A stretch of 38,407 nt of DNA from Clostridium sp. UBA4108 (GCA_002381695.1 DFXM01000007.1:1-38407), one strand, 5' to 3'; counted from the first letter of the stretch, positions 17,497-25,640 are shown. The notes: generated from the letters alone by a model not told the origin. Translations and numbers: made by a program.

Positions 17497-18021
17497 TTAT
17501 TCAATTAAAATACCTATAATTTTATTATATAAGTCAGAAGCATTGTTTTTCCATTTATAACAAAGCTCTCTGGCTTGTTTATTTGATGCTACACTTATTT
17601 TTAAATCAATTAAAGTTATATCATTCTCTGAAGCAGAGAGATTAACTAAATAACTGTTACTATTTTCTATAGTGTAATCTGCAGACACCGTAAGTTCTTT
17701 TTTTATTATAGACATTTTTTCACTGATATATTTATTGATATTTTCTATGGTTGATAATGGTAGTCTGTTTTTGAATAGAGAAAGCACTTCTTTACCTTTA
17801 TCAGACATAATTAGTCTATCTTTATTTTTATAATTAATTATATTTATTAAATCAGAAGAAACTAACTCTACAATATATTGTTGAAGAGTAAAGTAATTTA
17901 GTAAATTATTCTCTAGGACAATTTGAGTAAGTTGCATATTTGATATAGGTAAGTTTATATTTTCTATTATATATAATAAGACAAGCTTATTTTCTGCTAG
18001 ATTTAAAGACTCATCAAACAT
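17497..18021 (-). CDS. DUF4364 family protein
   Basis: A 174-residue protein matching the clostridial DUF4364 pattern: an N-terminal winged-helix-like region (about 5-75, with NKLVLLYIIENINLPISNMQLTQIV and a DKGKEVLSLF helix) and a C-terminal strand-rich region. The fold suggests a DNA-binding or regulatory protein, but its target is unknown. It has a good ribosome site (AGGAGG-like, GGAGGGATG) before the ATG. It converges tail to tail with the propeller gene: the two stop codons abut at 17496/17497, with no room for a terminator. It is divergent from the deacetylase homologue. Confidence 0.8.
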   Translation of the reverse strand: MFDESLNLAENKLVLLYIIENINLPISNMQLTQIVLENNLLNYFTLQQYIVELVSSDLINIINYKNKDRLIMSDKGKEVLSLFKNRLPLSTIENINKYISEKMSIIKKELTVSADYTIENSNSYLVNLSASENDITLIDLKISVASNKQARELCYKWKNNASDLYNKIIGILIE

Positions 18022-18181
18022 AACATCCCTCCTTTAAACTAAAATATAATTAAAACAATACTACTTCAATATTATTATAACATAAAAATTTAAGAAATAA
18101 ATTAACTTTAATGCGAATATGAATATATTAACATTAAATGAATATAAATTTAAGGAAAGATTGATTATTTTAAGGGGGAAT

Positions 18182-18934
18182 ATGAAGGTAAAATATAAAT
18201 CTAAAAAAAAGGATATGCTATTAGCTATAATGATAGTTGCTTCCATTACATTGATATTTTGTAGTAGTTTGGTTTCACGGATGGTTATTGCAACAGTAGA
18301 TAAAGATTCACCAATTTATAGTATAAACACTAGAGAAAAGAAAGTAGCATTAACCATAGATTTTAATTGGAACGATAATAATATAGATAGTATATTAAAT
18401 ACTTTAGATACTTATAAAGTAAATACAACATTGTTTGTAATGGGAAATTGGTGTGATAAGTATCCTACTAAAATTAAGGATATCGCTAATACAGGGCATG
18501 AAATAGGAAATTTGTCTAATAAATATCCTAATTTTACAACTATATCTAAAGAGAGAATTGAAAAAGAAGTTCAGATTACAAATGGCAAAATATTAGATTT
18601 AACAGGAAAAATGCCAACTTTATTCAGATTTCCAGAAGGAAAGTATAATGATTTAGCTTTGGAGACAGTAATGTCAATAGGACTTAATTCAATACAATGG
18701 AACGTAGATAGCAAAGATTGGGAGAATTATGAATGGGGAAAAATAGATAAAATATTAAAGAAAGATATCGAAGGTGGAGATATAATTTTGCTCCATAGCA
18801 ATGATAAAAAAATAGTAGAAAACCTTCCTAAAATCATAGAATCTCTACAAAGTCAAGGCTATGAATTTATACGGATATCTGATTTAATATATAATGAAGG
18901 TTATGCTGAAGATAGTGATAGAGCTCAAAATTGA
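18182..18934 (+). CDS. Polysaccharide deacetylase (NodB) homologue with altered metal-site residues
   Basis: A 250-residue protein with an N-terminal membrane anchor or signal segment (about 12-36) and a NodB-like domain (about 55-235). Motif 1, usually TFDDG, reads TIDFN (58-62): Asp60 stays but the second Asp is Phe61. Motif 2, usually HxxxH, reads LSNKY (111-115), so both metal-binding His are Leu111 and Tyr115. Motif 3 (RFPEG, 149-153), motif 4 (NVDSKDW) and motif 5 (LLHS, His205) remain. Active family members remove acetyl groups from peptidoglycan or other glycans outside the membrane; this one may be inactive or use another mechanism. The start is ATG 18182 with TAAGGGGGAA just upstream; an in-frame ATG at 18119 has no ribosome site. 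Confidence 0.85.
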   Translation: MKVKYKSKKKDMLLAIMIVASITLIFCSSLVSRMVIATVDKDSPIYSINTREKKVALTIDFNWNDNNIDSILNTLDTYKVNTTLFVMGNWCDKYPTKIKDIANTGHEIGNLSNKYPNFTTISKERIEKEVQITNGKILDLTGKMPTLFRFPEGKYNDLALETVMSIGLNSIQWNVDSKDWENYEWGKIDKILKKDIEGGDIILLHSNDKKIVENLPKIIESLQSQGYEFIRISDLIYNEGYAEDSDRAQN

Positions 18935-19120
18935 AAATAAGTGAATATTTAATAAACTAAATCTTGTAAAATTTCCCTAATTATCTTATAATAATTCATA
19001 TGTTAGGTTTTCAAAGAAACAAATTAATTATGTGAATTTTCAAAAAATAAGTAATACTTTAGATGCTTAAGAATATAAATTATAGTAAATAATTACAAAA
19101 CTAAAGGGAGAGGGGTTACA

Positions 19121-19816
19121 ATGGATAATCTTATGTTTAACAACAAAATTTACTTAGAGGGGAAAGTAGTATCAGAATTAGAATTTAGCCATGAAATGTA
19201 TGGTGAAGGATTTTATAATTTTAACTTTGAGGTTTCAAGATTAAGTGATACAAGTGATATACTTATCATTACTGTATCCGAAAGATTAATAACTGGGATA
19301 GATGTTAGTATTGGAAGTGACCTTGCTATAGATGGACAACTTAGGTCTTATAATAAGTTTGTTGATGGTGCTAATAGACTTATATTAACTGTTTTCGCCA
19401 GGGATGTTCATGAGCTTCAAGAAAGAGGAAAAAATCCTAATCAGATCTTCTTAGATGGGTATATTTGTAAAGAACCAGTTTATAGAACTACACCCTTTGG
19501 TAGAGAAATAGCAGATATGCTATTAGCTGTAAATAGATTATATAATAAATCTGACTATATACCAACTATAGCGTGGGGAAGAAATTCAAGATTTTGTAGA
19601 AGCTTAGAAGTTGGCGATAATATAAGAGTTTGGGGAAGGCTACAAAGTAGAGAATATCAAAAAAAAGTTTCTGATACAGAGGTAATTAAAAAAATTGCTT
19701 ATGAAGTTTCTATTTCTAAGATGGAAAAGGTTACTGATGAAAATAGAGATGTCATAACTGATATTCCTCAAAGAGAAGAAATTACTAGTGAAGTTAATAA
19801 AGAAGAAGTTGTATAA
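19121..19816 (+). CDS. Tandem-OB single-stranded DNA-binding protein
   Basis: A 231-residue protein with two SSB-like OB folds in tandem, about 6-105 (NNKIYLEGKVVSELEFSHE...) and 108-205 (IFLDGYICKEPVYRTTPFGREIADMLLAV...). The second contains the typical SSB pattern of PVYRTTPFGREI and IAWGRNSRF. Canonical SSB has one OB fold and an acidic DDDIPF-type tip; here the tail is acidic (about 207-231) but ends in EEVV without that tip. It is therefore probably a clostridial SSB paralogue rather than the replicative SSB. GGGAGAGGGG lies before the ATG, and a strong terminator follows. Confidence 0.82.
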   Translation: MDNLMFNNKIYLEGKVVSELEFSHEMYGEGFYNFNFEVSRLSDTSDILIITVSERLITGIDVSIGSDLAIDGQLRSYNKFVDGANRLILTVFARDVHELQERGKNPNQIFLDGYICKEPVYRTTPFGREIADMLLAVNRLYNKSDYIPTIAWGRNSRFCRSLEVGDNIRVWGRLQSREYQKKVSDTEVIKKIAYEVSISKMEKVTDENRDVITDIPQREEITSEVNKEEVV

Positions 19817-19821
19817 AATTA

Positions 19822-19851
19822 AAAATGCTATGGTTTAAACCATAGCATTTT
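19822..19851. terminator. Bidirectional terminator, 30-base perfect palindrome
   Basis: The arms AAAATGCTATGGTTT and AAACCATAGCATTTT are perfectly complementary, between the convergent SSB-like gene and dapH. A and T tracts on both sides allow function in either direction. Confidence 0.88.
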
Positions 19852-19852
19852 G

Positions 19853-20563
19853 TTACTTTCTTAAATCATCTAAAAGCTCAGTTTTACCTTTTGTTTTTTC
19901 ATCCACAGTCTTTATTATTTTAGCTGGAGAACCAGCTACTACTACGTTTTCTGGTACATCAGCAGTGACTATGGAGCCAGCAGCCACAACAGAATTTCTA
20001 CCTATTTTAACTCCTTCTAAAATAACCGCATTGGCACCTATTAACACGTTATCTCCAATTTCACAAGGGTCTTTGCTAGGGGGTTCTAAAACTCCTGCTA
20101 CCACTGCACCAGCTCCAAGGTGGACCTTTTTGCCAAGCTTTCCTCTAGCACCAACTACAGCATTCATATCAACCATAGTTTCTTCGCCAATTTCTGCTCC
20201 AATGTTTATAACAGCGCCCATCATAATAACAGCATTTTTACCAATAGAAACTCTATCTCTAATGATGGCACCTGGTTCAATTCTAGCATTAATATTTTGT
20301 ATTTCTAGCATAGGAATAGCTGAATTTCTTCTATCTAATTCTATTTTGTAGTTATGTATCTTATCTTTATTATTATTGATAAATTCCATAATCTCGTTGC
20401 TATCTCCAAATAAAACATAGAAAGCACCTTCTCCAAAGCATTCTATGGGTCCAAGATTACAGCTAGCTATGTTACCTTGTACATAAACCTTTAATGGAGT
20501 AGATTTTTTTGATTCCTTAATAAATCGTGCTATTTCATAGGGGTCTGTTAAATTATATTCCAT
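19853..20563 (-). CDS. dapH: Tetrahydrodipicolinate N-acetyltransferase
   Basis: A 236-residue enzyme of the left-handed beta-helix acetyltransferase family. It transfers acetyl from acetyl-CoA to tetrahydrodipicolinate in the acetylated diaminopimelate branch of lysine and peptidoglycan synthesis. An N-terminal alpha/beta cap (1-85) precedes hexapeptide repeats (about 95-200; IRDRVSIGKNAVIMMGAVI, IGANAVILEGVKIGRNSVVAAGS) and the PAKIIK tail. I choose ATG 20563: the AAAGGAG site ends next to an in-frame GTG at 20572, too close to use, but is 8 bases from this ATG, and 236 residues is the normal DapH length. It is divergent from an aminotransferase that could act two steps on in the pathway. 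Confidence 0.95.
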   Translation of the reverse strand: MEYNLTDPYEIARFIKESKKSTPLKVYVQGNIASCNLGPIECFGEGAFYVLFGDSNEIMEFINNNKDKIHNYKIELDRRNSAIPMLEIQNINARIEPGAIIRDRVSIGKNAVIMMGAVINIGAEIGEETMVDMNAVVGARGKLGKKVHLGAGAVVAGVLEPPSKDPCEIGDNVLIGANAVILEGVKIGRNSVVAAGSIVTADVPENVVVAGSPAKIIKTVDEKTKGKTELLDDLRK

Positions 20564-20599
20564 TTGACTCACTCCTTTTAAGAGATATTATATTATTTT

Positions 20600-20628
20600 A
20601 TTATACATATATATATATTAGTTGAAAA
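20600..20628 (-). promoter_or_regulatory. Probable dapH promoter
   Basis: Read on minus, TTTTCA (20623-20628), a 17-base spacer and TATAAT (20600-20605) lie about 37 bases before the dapH start. The -10 is perfect and the -35 matches four of six. Confidence 0.5.
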
Positions 20629-20754
20629 GGAAAAATTAATTTAATTAAAGAGCAACTGTAAGAATTCATATGAAACTGATATAATAATAAATAAAATATG
20701 TGATGGGAAGCAGTATGAAATATATAATAATTTTATTAGTTAAAGGAGTTTACA

Positions 20755-21912
20755 ATGAAAAATTTATCAATAAATGTAGAAAATATAGAGATATCAGGTA
20801 TAAGAAAATTTTATAATAAGGTGAGTAAAATTCCAGGAGCTATTTCATTAACTTTAGGAGAGCCGGATTTTAAAGTGCCAGAAGAAATTAAGAAAGAAAT
20901 GAAGAAAGCTATTGATGAAAATAAGACTAATTATACCCAGAATGCAGGTATATTGGATTTAAGAGTAGAAATTTGTAGATATTTGAAGATGATGAACATA
21001 GAATATGATGCAGAAGAGATATGTATTACAGTAGGGGGCAGCGAAGGACTATTATCTACGTTTACGGCACTCTTAAATCAAGGTGATGAAGTGCTAATTC
21101 CTTCTATTGCATATCCAGCCTATGAAAGTTGTGTAAAAATGCTAGGTGGAAAGGTTATTAACTATGGAATTAAAGAAGATTTATCAATAGATATAGATGA
21201 ATTGACAGAACTAGTTAAAAAAAGAAAACCAAAAGTATTAGTAATTTCATATCCATCTAATCCAACGGGTGTGATAATGAATAAAAAAAGTAGAGATAAA
21301 TTACATCATATTTTGAAAGATGAGGATATTATTATAGTTAATGATGAAATATATAGTTCTATAGTATTTAATGAATATTATTCCCTATGTCAATATGAAG
21401 ATTTAAAGGATAAATGTGTGCTAATTGGAGGATTTTCGAAAATGTTTTCAATGACAGGGGTAAGGGTAGGATATGTGTGTGCACCTTCTAGTATAATGAA
21501 AAATATAATTAAAGTACATCAATACAATGTATCTTGTGCGCCATCTATAGGACAATATGGAGCTTTGGAAGGATTAAAGAAGTGTTCTTATCATATTGAG
21601 AATACTAAAGCCGAATTTTTGAAAAGAAGGAATTATATATATGATAGATTAAAATCTATGGGGCTTGAAGTTAGTATGCCTGAAGGTGCTTTTTATATTT
21701 TTCCCAATATTAAAAAGTATAATATGACTAGTGAAGAATTTTGTGAAAAATTATTAAATGAAAAAGGAATTGCTATAGTACCAGGAAGTGCATTTGGACC
21801 AGGTGGGGAAGGATATGTTAGAATTTCTTATTGTTATAGTATGGAGGATTTAAAAAAAGCTTTAGATGGAATAGAAGGATGGTTAGATGAAATGAATAAA
21901 AGTATTCAATAA
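20755..21912 (+). CDS. PLP-dependent class I aminotransferase, candidate N-acetyl-L,L-diaminopimelate aminotransferase
   Basis: A 385-residue fold-type I aminotransferase. Key residues are visible: SYPSNPTG with Asn169, DEIY (Asp197, Tyr200), the Schiff-base Lys229 in GGFSKMFSMTG, Arg237, and a C-terminal RISYCYS arginine for the substrate carboxylate. Its position back to back with dapH, and next to dapB-dapA-asd, suggests it makes N-acetyl-L,L-diaminopimelate (the PatA/DapX role), but close relatives act on aspartate or aromatic amino acids, so this is inference. AAAGGAG lies 8 bases before the ATG. A strong hairpin terminator follows, separating it from convergent dapB. Confidence 0.88.
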   Translation: MKNLSINVENIEISGIRKFYNKVSKIPGAISLTLGEPDFKVPEEIKKEMKKAIDENKTNYTQNAGILDLRVEICRYLKMMNIEYDAEEICITVGGSEGLLSTFTALLNQGDEVLIPSIAYPAYESCVKMLGGKVINYGIKEDLSIDIDELTELVKKRKPKVLVISYPSNPTGVIMNKKSRDKLHHILKDEDIIIVNDEIYSSIVFNEYYSLCQYEDLKDKCVLIGGFSKMFSMTGVRVGYVCAPSSIMKNIIKVHQYNVSCAPSIGQYGALEGLKKCSYHIENTKAEFLKRRNYIYDRLKSMGLEVSMPEGAFYIFPNIKKYNMTSEEFCEKLLNEKGIAIVPGSAFGPGGEGYVRISYCYSMEDLKKALDGIEGWLDEMNKSIQ

Positions 21913-21936
21913 AATTCAACATATATTTAGAAAAAG

Positions 21937-21980
21937 CCCATTTAGTATAAAATTAAGTAATTTTATACTAAATGGGTCTT
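21937..21980. terminator. Terminator between the aminotransferase and dapB
   Basis: A perfect 18-bp inverted repeat (21937-21954 with 21959-21976; CCCATTTAGTATAAAATT and its complement, loop AAGT), followed by TCTTCTT on plus and preceded by AAAAAG, giving T-rich sequence on minus. It can serve both convergent units. Confidence 0.88.
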
Positions 21981-22084
21981 CTTATTGATTTATTATAATA
22001 CCTAGGCAAGAATTCATAATGTAAAAAATATACCAATCATTGTAAATGATAAATATAGTTACACCTATATCATGGTAGAACCTT

Positions 22085-22852
22085 TTATATCATAGATGTA
22101 CCTATCTTTACTATATCTTCCATAGAATAAAATCCATTTTCTTTTCCCTTCATAAAAATGCAAGCTTTTAATGCTCCTATGGCAAAAACTTCGCGGGAAA
22201 GTGCAGAGTGCTTAATTTCAATTACTTCGCCTTTGCCAGCAAAGATAACTTCATGGTCTCCAATGATGTTTCCTCCTCTTATGGCATGAACAGCAATTTC
22301 ATTGTGGGCTCTCTTTTTTATGCCTTCTCTACCATAAACTATTGAAGTATCTTGGTCTATGGAATTCTTTATGGTGTTAGCTAGCAATAAGGCGGTTCCG
22401 CTTGGAGCATCAACCTTTTGATTATGATGTTTTTCTATGATTTCTATGTCAAAATCATCATATAAAATATCACTTATAGATTTCAATATATTATTAACTA
22501 TATTAACACCTATAGACATGTTAGCCGAGAAGAACACAGGAATAGAACTTTGTAAGGATTTAATCTTCTCTATTTGTTCCTTTGAATATCCTGTAGTACA
22601 AAATATTGCAGGACAGGTATTATTAATAGCATACTGTACAATAGAATCTAATGTTTCAGGTCTAGAGAAATCAAGAATTACATCAACTTGTTCTTTAACG
22701 TCATTTATATTTTCATATATATTGTAATTAAAATGGGTTTCAGTATTTCTATCGATACCAGCACAAATTGCAACATTATCCATAGTATTTGCAATTGAGG
22801 AAATCATTTGTCCCATTTTTCCATTACATCCAACTAATAAAATTTTTATCAT
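22085..22852 (-). CDS. dapB: 4-hydroxy-tetrahydrodipicolinate reductase
   Basis: A 255-residue NAD(P)H-dependent reductase. The nucleotide-binding GCNGKMGQ is at 8-15, and the catalytic segment EKHHNQKVDAPSGTA (His142, His143, Lys146) is intact. It makes tetrahydrodipicolinate, the substrate of DapH encoded about 2.3 kb to the left. It is the last gene of asd-dapA-dapB, 12 bases after dapA, with AGGAGAG just upstream of the ATG. Confidence 0.97.
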   Translation of the reverse strand: MIKILLVGCNGKMGQMISSIANTMDNVAICAGIDRNTETHFNYNIYENINDVKEQVDVILDFSRPETLDSIVQYAINNTCPAIFCTTGYSKEQIEKIKSLQSSIPVFFSANMSIGVNIVNNILKSISDILYDDFDIEIIEKHHNQKVDAPSGTALLLANTIKNSIDQDTSIVYGREGIKKRAHNEIAVHAIRGGNIIGDHEVIFAGKGEVIEIKHSALSREVFAIGALKACIFMKGKENGFYSMEDIVKIGTSMI

Positions 22853-22864
22853 TATAGCTCTCCT

Positions 22865-23743
22865 TTATATTAACCCATAGTTCTTAAGTTCATTTTTTAA
22901 TAATTCTAATGTATAATTATCCATATTAACTAGAGGTAGTCTGAGATTTCCTATTTCTTTTCCCATTAGATTAAGTGAAGTTTTTATGGGGATAGGATTA
23001 GTTTCAATGAATAGGGCATTAGTTAATGGAATAGTTTTTATAAATAACTCTTGCGATTCTTTAATTTCACCTTTAAAGAAGAGTTCACATATCTTATGGA
23101 TATCATCAGGTATAATATTTGCCAGAACAGAAATAACTCCTATACCGCCAATAGCAAGAGTAGGTAGAATTTCATTATCATTTCCAGAATAAATATCAAT
23201 AGCGTCACCACAAAGAGATTTAATTTCTGCTATTTGGCTTATATTTCCACTGGCTTCTTTTACAGCTACAATATTTTTAAGTTTACTAAGCTCCAGAAGT
23301 GCTTTAGGTGAAATATTCATACCAGTTCTTGATGGTACATTATACACTACTATAGGTGTACTTACAGCTTCTGCAATAGCTTTAAAGTGGGCTATTAGAC
23401 CTTTAGCAGAGGTTTTATTATAGTAGGGATTTATTACTAAAAGACCATCTACTCCAACACTTTCTGCATATTTACTCATTTCTATAGAAGCAATAGTATT
23501 ATTACTTCCAGTTCCAGCAATTACAGGAATTCTTTTATTAATCACATCTACAGTAAATTTAATAGTTTCTTTTTTCTCGTTCTCACTCATAGTTGAAGCT
23601 TCTCCAGTAGTGCCACATACTATAATAGCATCTGTTTTACTAGATACATGCCACTCTAATAATTCCCTTAGTTTGATAAAGTCTACTCCTGTTTCAGTAA
23701 AAGGAGTTACAATTGCAACACCTGAACCTTTAAAAATACTCAT
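22865..23743 (-). CDS. dapA: 4-hydroxy-tetrahydrodipicolinate synthase
   Basis: A 292-residue TIM-barrel aldolase of the DapA/NAL family that condenses pyruvate with aspartate semialdehyde. Visible active-site features are GTTGEAST (Thr45, Thr46), Tyr134 in YNVPSRTG, Arg139, and the Schiff-base Lys162 in VAVKEASGN. Length is typical. It lies between asd (6 bases upstream) and dapB (12 bases downstream) in one transcription unit, which rules in favour of DapA over other lyases of this fold. Confidence 0.97.
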   Translation of the reverse strand: MSIFKGSGVAIVTPFTETGVDFIKLRELLEWHVSSKTDAIIVCGTTGEASTMSENEKKETIKFTVDVINKRIPVIAGTGSNNTIASIEMSKYAESVGVDGLLVINPYYNKTSAKGLIAHFKAIAEAVSTPIVVYNVPSRTGMNISPKALLELSKLKNIVAVKEASGNISQIAEIKSLCGDAIDIYSGNDNEILPTLAIGGIGVISVLANIIPDDIHKICELFFKGEIKESQELFIKTIPLTNALFIETNPIPIKTSLNLMGKEIGNLRLPLVNMDNYTLELLKNELKNYGLI

Positions 23744-23749
23744 ATTTCA

Positions 23750-24757
23750 TTACCTCTCTAACTTTAAATTATCTTCAACAAAGCATTCAGCGATCTGAAT
23801 AGCATTAAGAGCTGCACCTTTTCTTATATTATCAGCCACAACCCAAAGGTTAAGTCCATTATCTAAACTGAAATCTTTTCTTACTCTACCTATATATACT
23901 TCATCTTTACCAGCAATATTAAATGGCATTGGATAAATTTCATTAGAAATGTCATCCATTAAAATAACTCCAGGGCTAGATTTATATAAGGTAAAGATAT
24001 CGTCCAAGGAAAAGTTATTTTCAAGTTCCACATTAATACTTTCACTATGCCCATGAAATACTGGAACTCTAACAGTGGTAGAAGTTATTCTTAAGTTATC
24101 ATCATGAAGTATTTTCCTTGTTTCCTCAATCATTTTCATCTCTTCTTTAGTGTATCCATTATCAAGGAATACATCAATTTGAGGAATAACATTATAAGCT
24201 ATAGAATGTTTGAATTTTTTAGGAGATTCATTATTAACTCCTCTTTTTAGATCATTAAACCCTTCTATTCCTGCTCCAGACACAGCTTGATAGGTAGAAT
24301 ACACAATTCGTTTAATGCCATACTTTAATTGAAGAGGTTTAAGTGCAACCATGGCTTGTATGGTTGAGCAATTAGGATTTGCTATTATTCCACTATGCCA
24401 TTTCAAATCTTCTCTATTAACTTCAGGCACTACAAGAGGTGTATTTACATCCATTCTCCAAGCACTACTGTTATCAATAACTATAGAACCGTTATCTACG
24501 AATAGTGGAGCATATTCTAAACTAATACTGCCACCAGCAGAGAAAAGGGCAAAATCTATTTTTTTATTTCGTATATTCTTATCACAGAGTTCTTCGATAA
24601 TAATATCCTTTTCTTTAAATTTAATCATACTACCAGCTGAACGAGAAGATGCGAAGGCATATAAGTTGTCAATAGGAAAGTCTCGTTCTTCTAATATCTT
24701 TAAAAATTGTCGACCAACCATTCCGGTGGCGCCAACTACAGCTACATTGTATTTCAA
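23750..24757 (-). CDS. asd: Aspartate-semialdehyde dehydrogenase
   Basis: A 335-residue enzyme reducing aspartyl phosphate to aspartate semialdehyde. The NADP-binding GATGMVGRQ is near residue 10, and the catalytic cysteine is Cys130 in ANPNCSTIQ. The downstream QAVSGAG and FHGHSE segments (substrate Arg/His region) are also present. I choose TTG 24757: AAAGGAG lies 8 bases upstream, whereas the in-frame GTG at 24766 overlaps that ribosome site. It is the first gene of asd-dapA-dapB. Its leader contains a perfect 20-bp inverted repeat. No lysine riboswitch or T-box was recognised upstream. Confidence 0.96.
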   Translation of the reverse strand: MKYNVAVVGATGMVGRQFLKILEERDFPIDNLYAFASSRSAGSMIKFKEKDIIIEELCDKNIRNKKIDFALFSAGGSISLEYAPLFVDNGSIVIDNSSAWRMDVNTPLVVPEVNREDLKWHSGIIANPNCSTIQAMVALKPLQLKYGIKRIVYSTYQAVSGAGIEGFNDLKRGVNNESPKKFKHSIAYNVIPQIDVFLDNGYTKEEMKMIEETRKILHDDNLRITSTTVRVPVFHGHSESINVELENNFSLDDIFTLYKSSPGVILMDDISNEIYPMPFNIAGKDEVYIGRVRKDFSLDNGLNLWVVADNIRKGAALNAIQIAECFVEDNLKLER

Positions 24758-24780
24758 AAGTATCACTCCTTTGTAATTCT

Positions 24781-24829
24781 TATAATATATTATATAACTT
24801 AAAGCGATAAAGTTATATAATATATTATA
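24781..24829 (-). promoter_or_regulatory. Perfect 20-bp inverted repeat before asd, possible operator or leader hairpin
   Basis: Arms 24781-24800 and 24810-24829 are exact complements around the 9-base loop AAAGCGATA. Each arm contains TATAAT-like sequence, so it may overlap the asd promoter. It starts about 23 bases upstream of the asd start codon. It could be a protein-binding site or an mRNA hairpin; the sequence does not say which. Confidence 0.6.
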
Positions 24830-24980
24830 TAATTATTATGAAGTTTTGATAAAATATATGTTTTTATAGAAAAATAAAACAAAATTATTTTCTAAAATAA
24901 TTCTAATTAAATTCTAAATAATCAAAAAATAATTGCAAATAATATGAAAATAAGTTCTAAAAGTTAATTAATATGCAAAA

Positions 24981-25009
24981 TTCTCACTTCTATACTGCGA
25001 AGTGGAGAA
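24981..25009. repeat. Hairpin upstream of the opp promoter
   Basis: TTCTC-ACTTC (24981-24990) pairs with GAAGT-GGAGAA (24999-25009) with one bulge and an 8-base loop. It sits in the divergent asd/opp region, about 40 bases before the opp -35, and is locally more GC-rich than its surroundings. Function unknown. Confidence 0.45.
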
Positions 25010-25047
25010 GAAATCAATATATAAATTAAAACAAAATGTAAAAAAAA

Positions 25048-25077
25048 TTGACAAATATTAAAAGACTGTGATATATT
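25048..25077 (+). promoter_or_regulatory. Probable oppBCDF promoter
   Basis: A perfect TTGACA (25048-25053), an 18-base spacer and TATATT (25072-25077). It is the best promoter in the 870-base divergent region, and implies a leader of about 550 bases before oppB. Confidence 0.6.
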
Positions 25078-25472
25078 ATAAAAAAATCAATTATTATAAT
25101 ATTTCTAAATTTAAAAGTTCAAATTTATTTAAGATTAACTTAAATAAATGGAACACCATTAAATTATAAGAAAATTATCTCAAAGGATAATTTTATAGTT
25201 TAGTGAAAACTTAAGATAAAACCTTGAATTACAAGAGAAAAGTTTATACAGTAACAAAGAGTAAAGCTGAGATTAGCAAAAGAAAAAAAGCTTAATTAAA
25301 ATATAGTGTAGGTTACAGAAATGTATACGATATCATATTAAATTAAGTTAGTTAATGTACATAAGGATTTTACATATTAGGATTTAATTTTAAAGAAGTT
25401 TTATTAAACTAAAGAAGTGTTTTAACATACAAAGGTAACTCAATGAAGTTGAAATACTTAAAGGATTATTGG

Positions 25473-25487
25473 TATTTTCAGAATATT
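25473..25487 (+). promoter_or_regulatory. CodY-like box
   Basis: TATTTTCAGAATATT matches 13 of 15 positions of the known CodY consensus AATTTTCWGAAAATT. CodY commonly represses peptide transport genes in Firmicutes when branched-chain amino acids and GTP are high. It lies well downstream of the predicted promoter, where binding could act as a roadblock. AT-richness makes chance matches possible. Confidence 0.35.
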
Positions 25488-25502
25488 TTAAATATAAAGC
25501 TG

Positions 25503-25532
25503 TGCAAAATAAGTAATATTACTTATTTTGCA
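25503..25532. repeat. 30-base perfect palindrome in the opp leader
   Basis: The arms TGCAAAATAAGTAAT and ATTACTTATTTTGCA are exactly complementary, giving a loop-free dyad followed by TTTATATATT. It could be a weak intrinsic terminator/attenuator, an RNA stability hairpin or a dimeric protein site. It lies 16 bases after the CodY-like box. Confidence 0.6.
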
Positions 25533-25640
25533 TTTATATATTAAGACTTCTAAGATATTATTCTTAATTCTAAAATCCAACATATTTAAAATGTAAAGTC
25601 AAGGGGATTGTTGAAAGATTACTAAAATGGAGGGATGATG

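Larger units (their letters stand above)
25085..25640 (+). other. Long opp leader without a convincing gene
   Basis: About 550 bases of AT-rich sequence between the probable promoter and oppB. It holds a CodY-like box (25473-25487), a 30-base perfect palindrome (25503-25532) and a 33-codon reading frame (25443-25544) with a weak AAAGGT site. I recognise no known riboswitch class. A later, undetected promoter would shorten the transcribed leader. Confidence 0.5.

Noticed and set aside
19822..19851. Phage attachment or recombination site (30-base palindrome)
   Set aside because: It lies between convergent stop codons with A/T tracts on both sides, the normal position and form of a two-way terminator, and no integrase is near.
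24351..24776. 141-codon open frame on plus opposite asd
   Set aside because: asd is certain from its motifs, and this frame has no ribosome site or recognisable domain.
24767..25047. Lysine riboswitch or T-box before asd
   Set aside because: I looked for the conserved lysine-riboswitch core and the GGTGGNACC T-box on the minus strand and saw neither; only inverted repeats are present.
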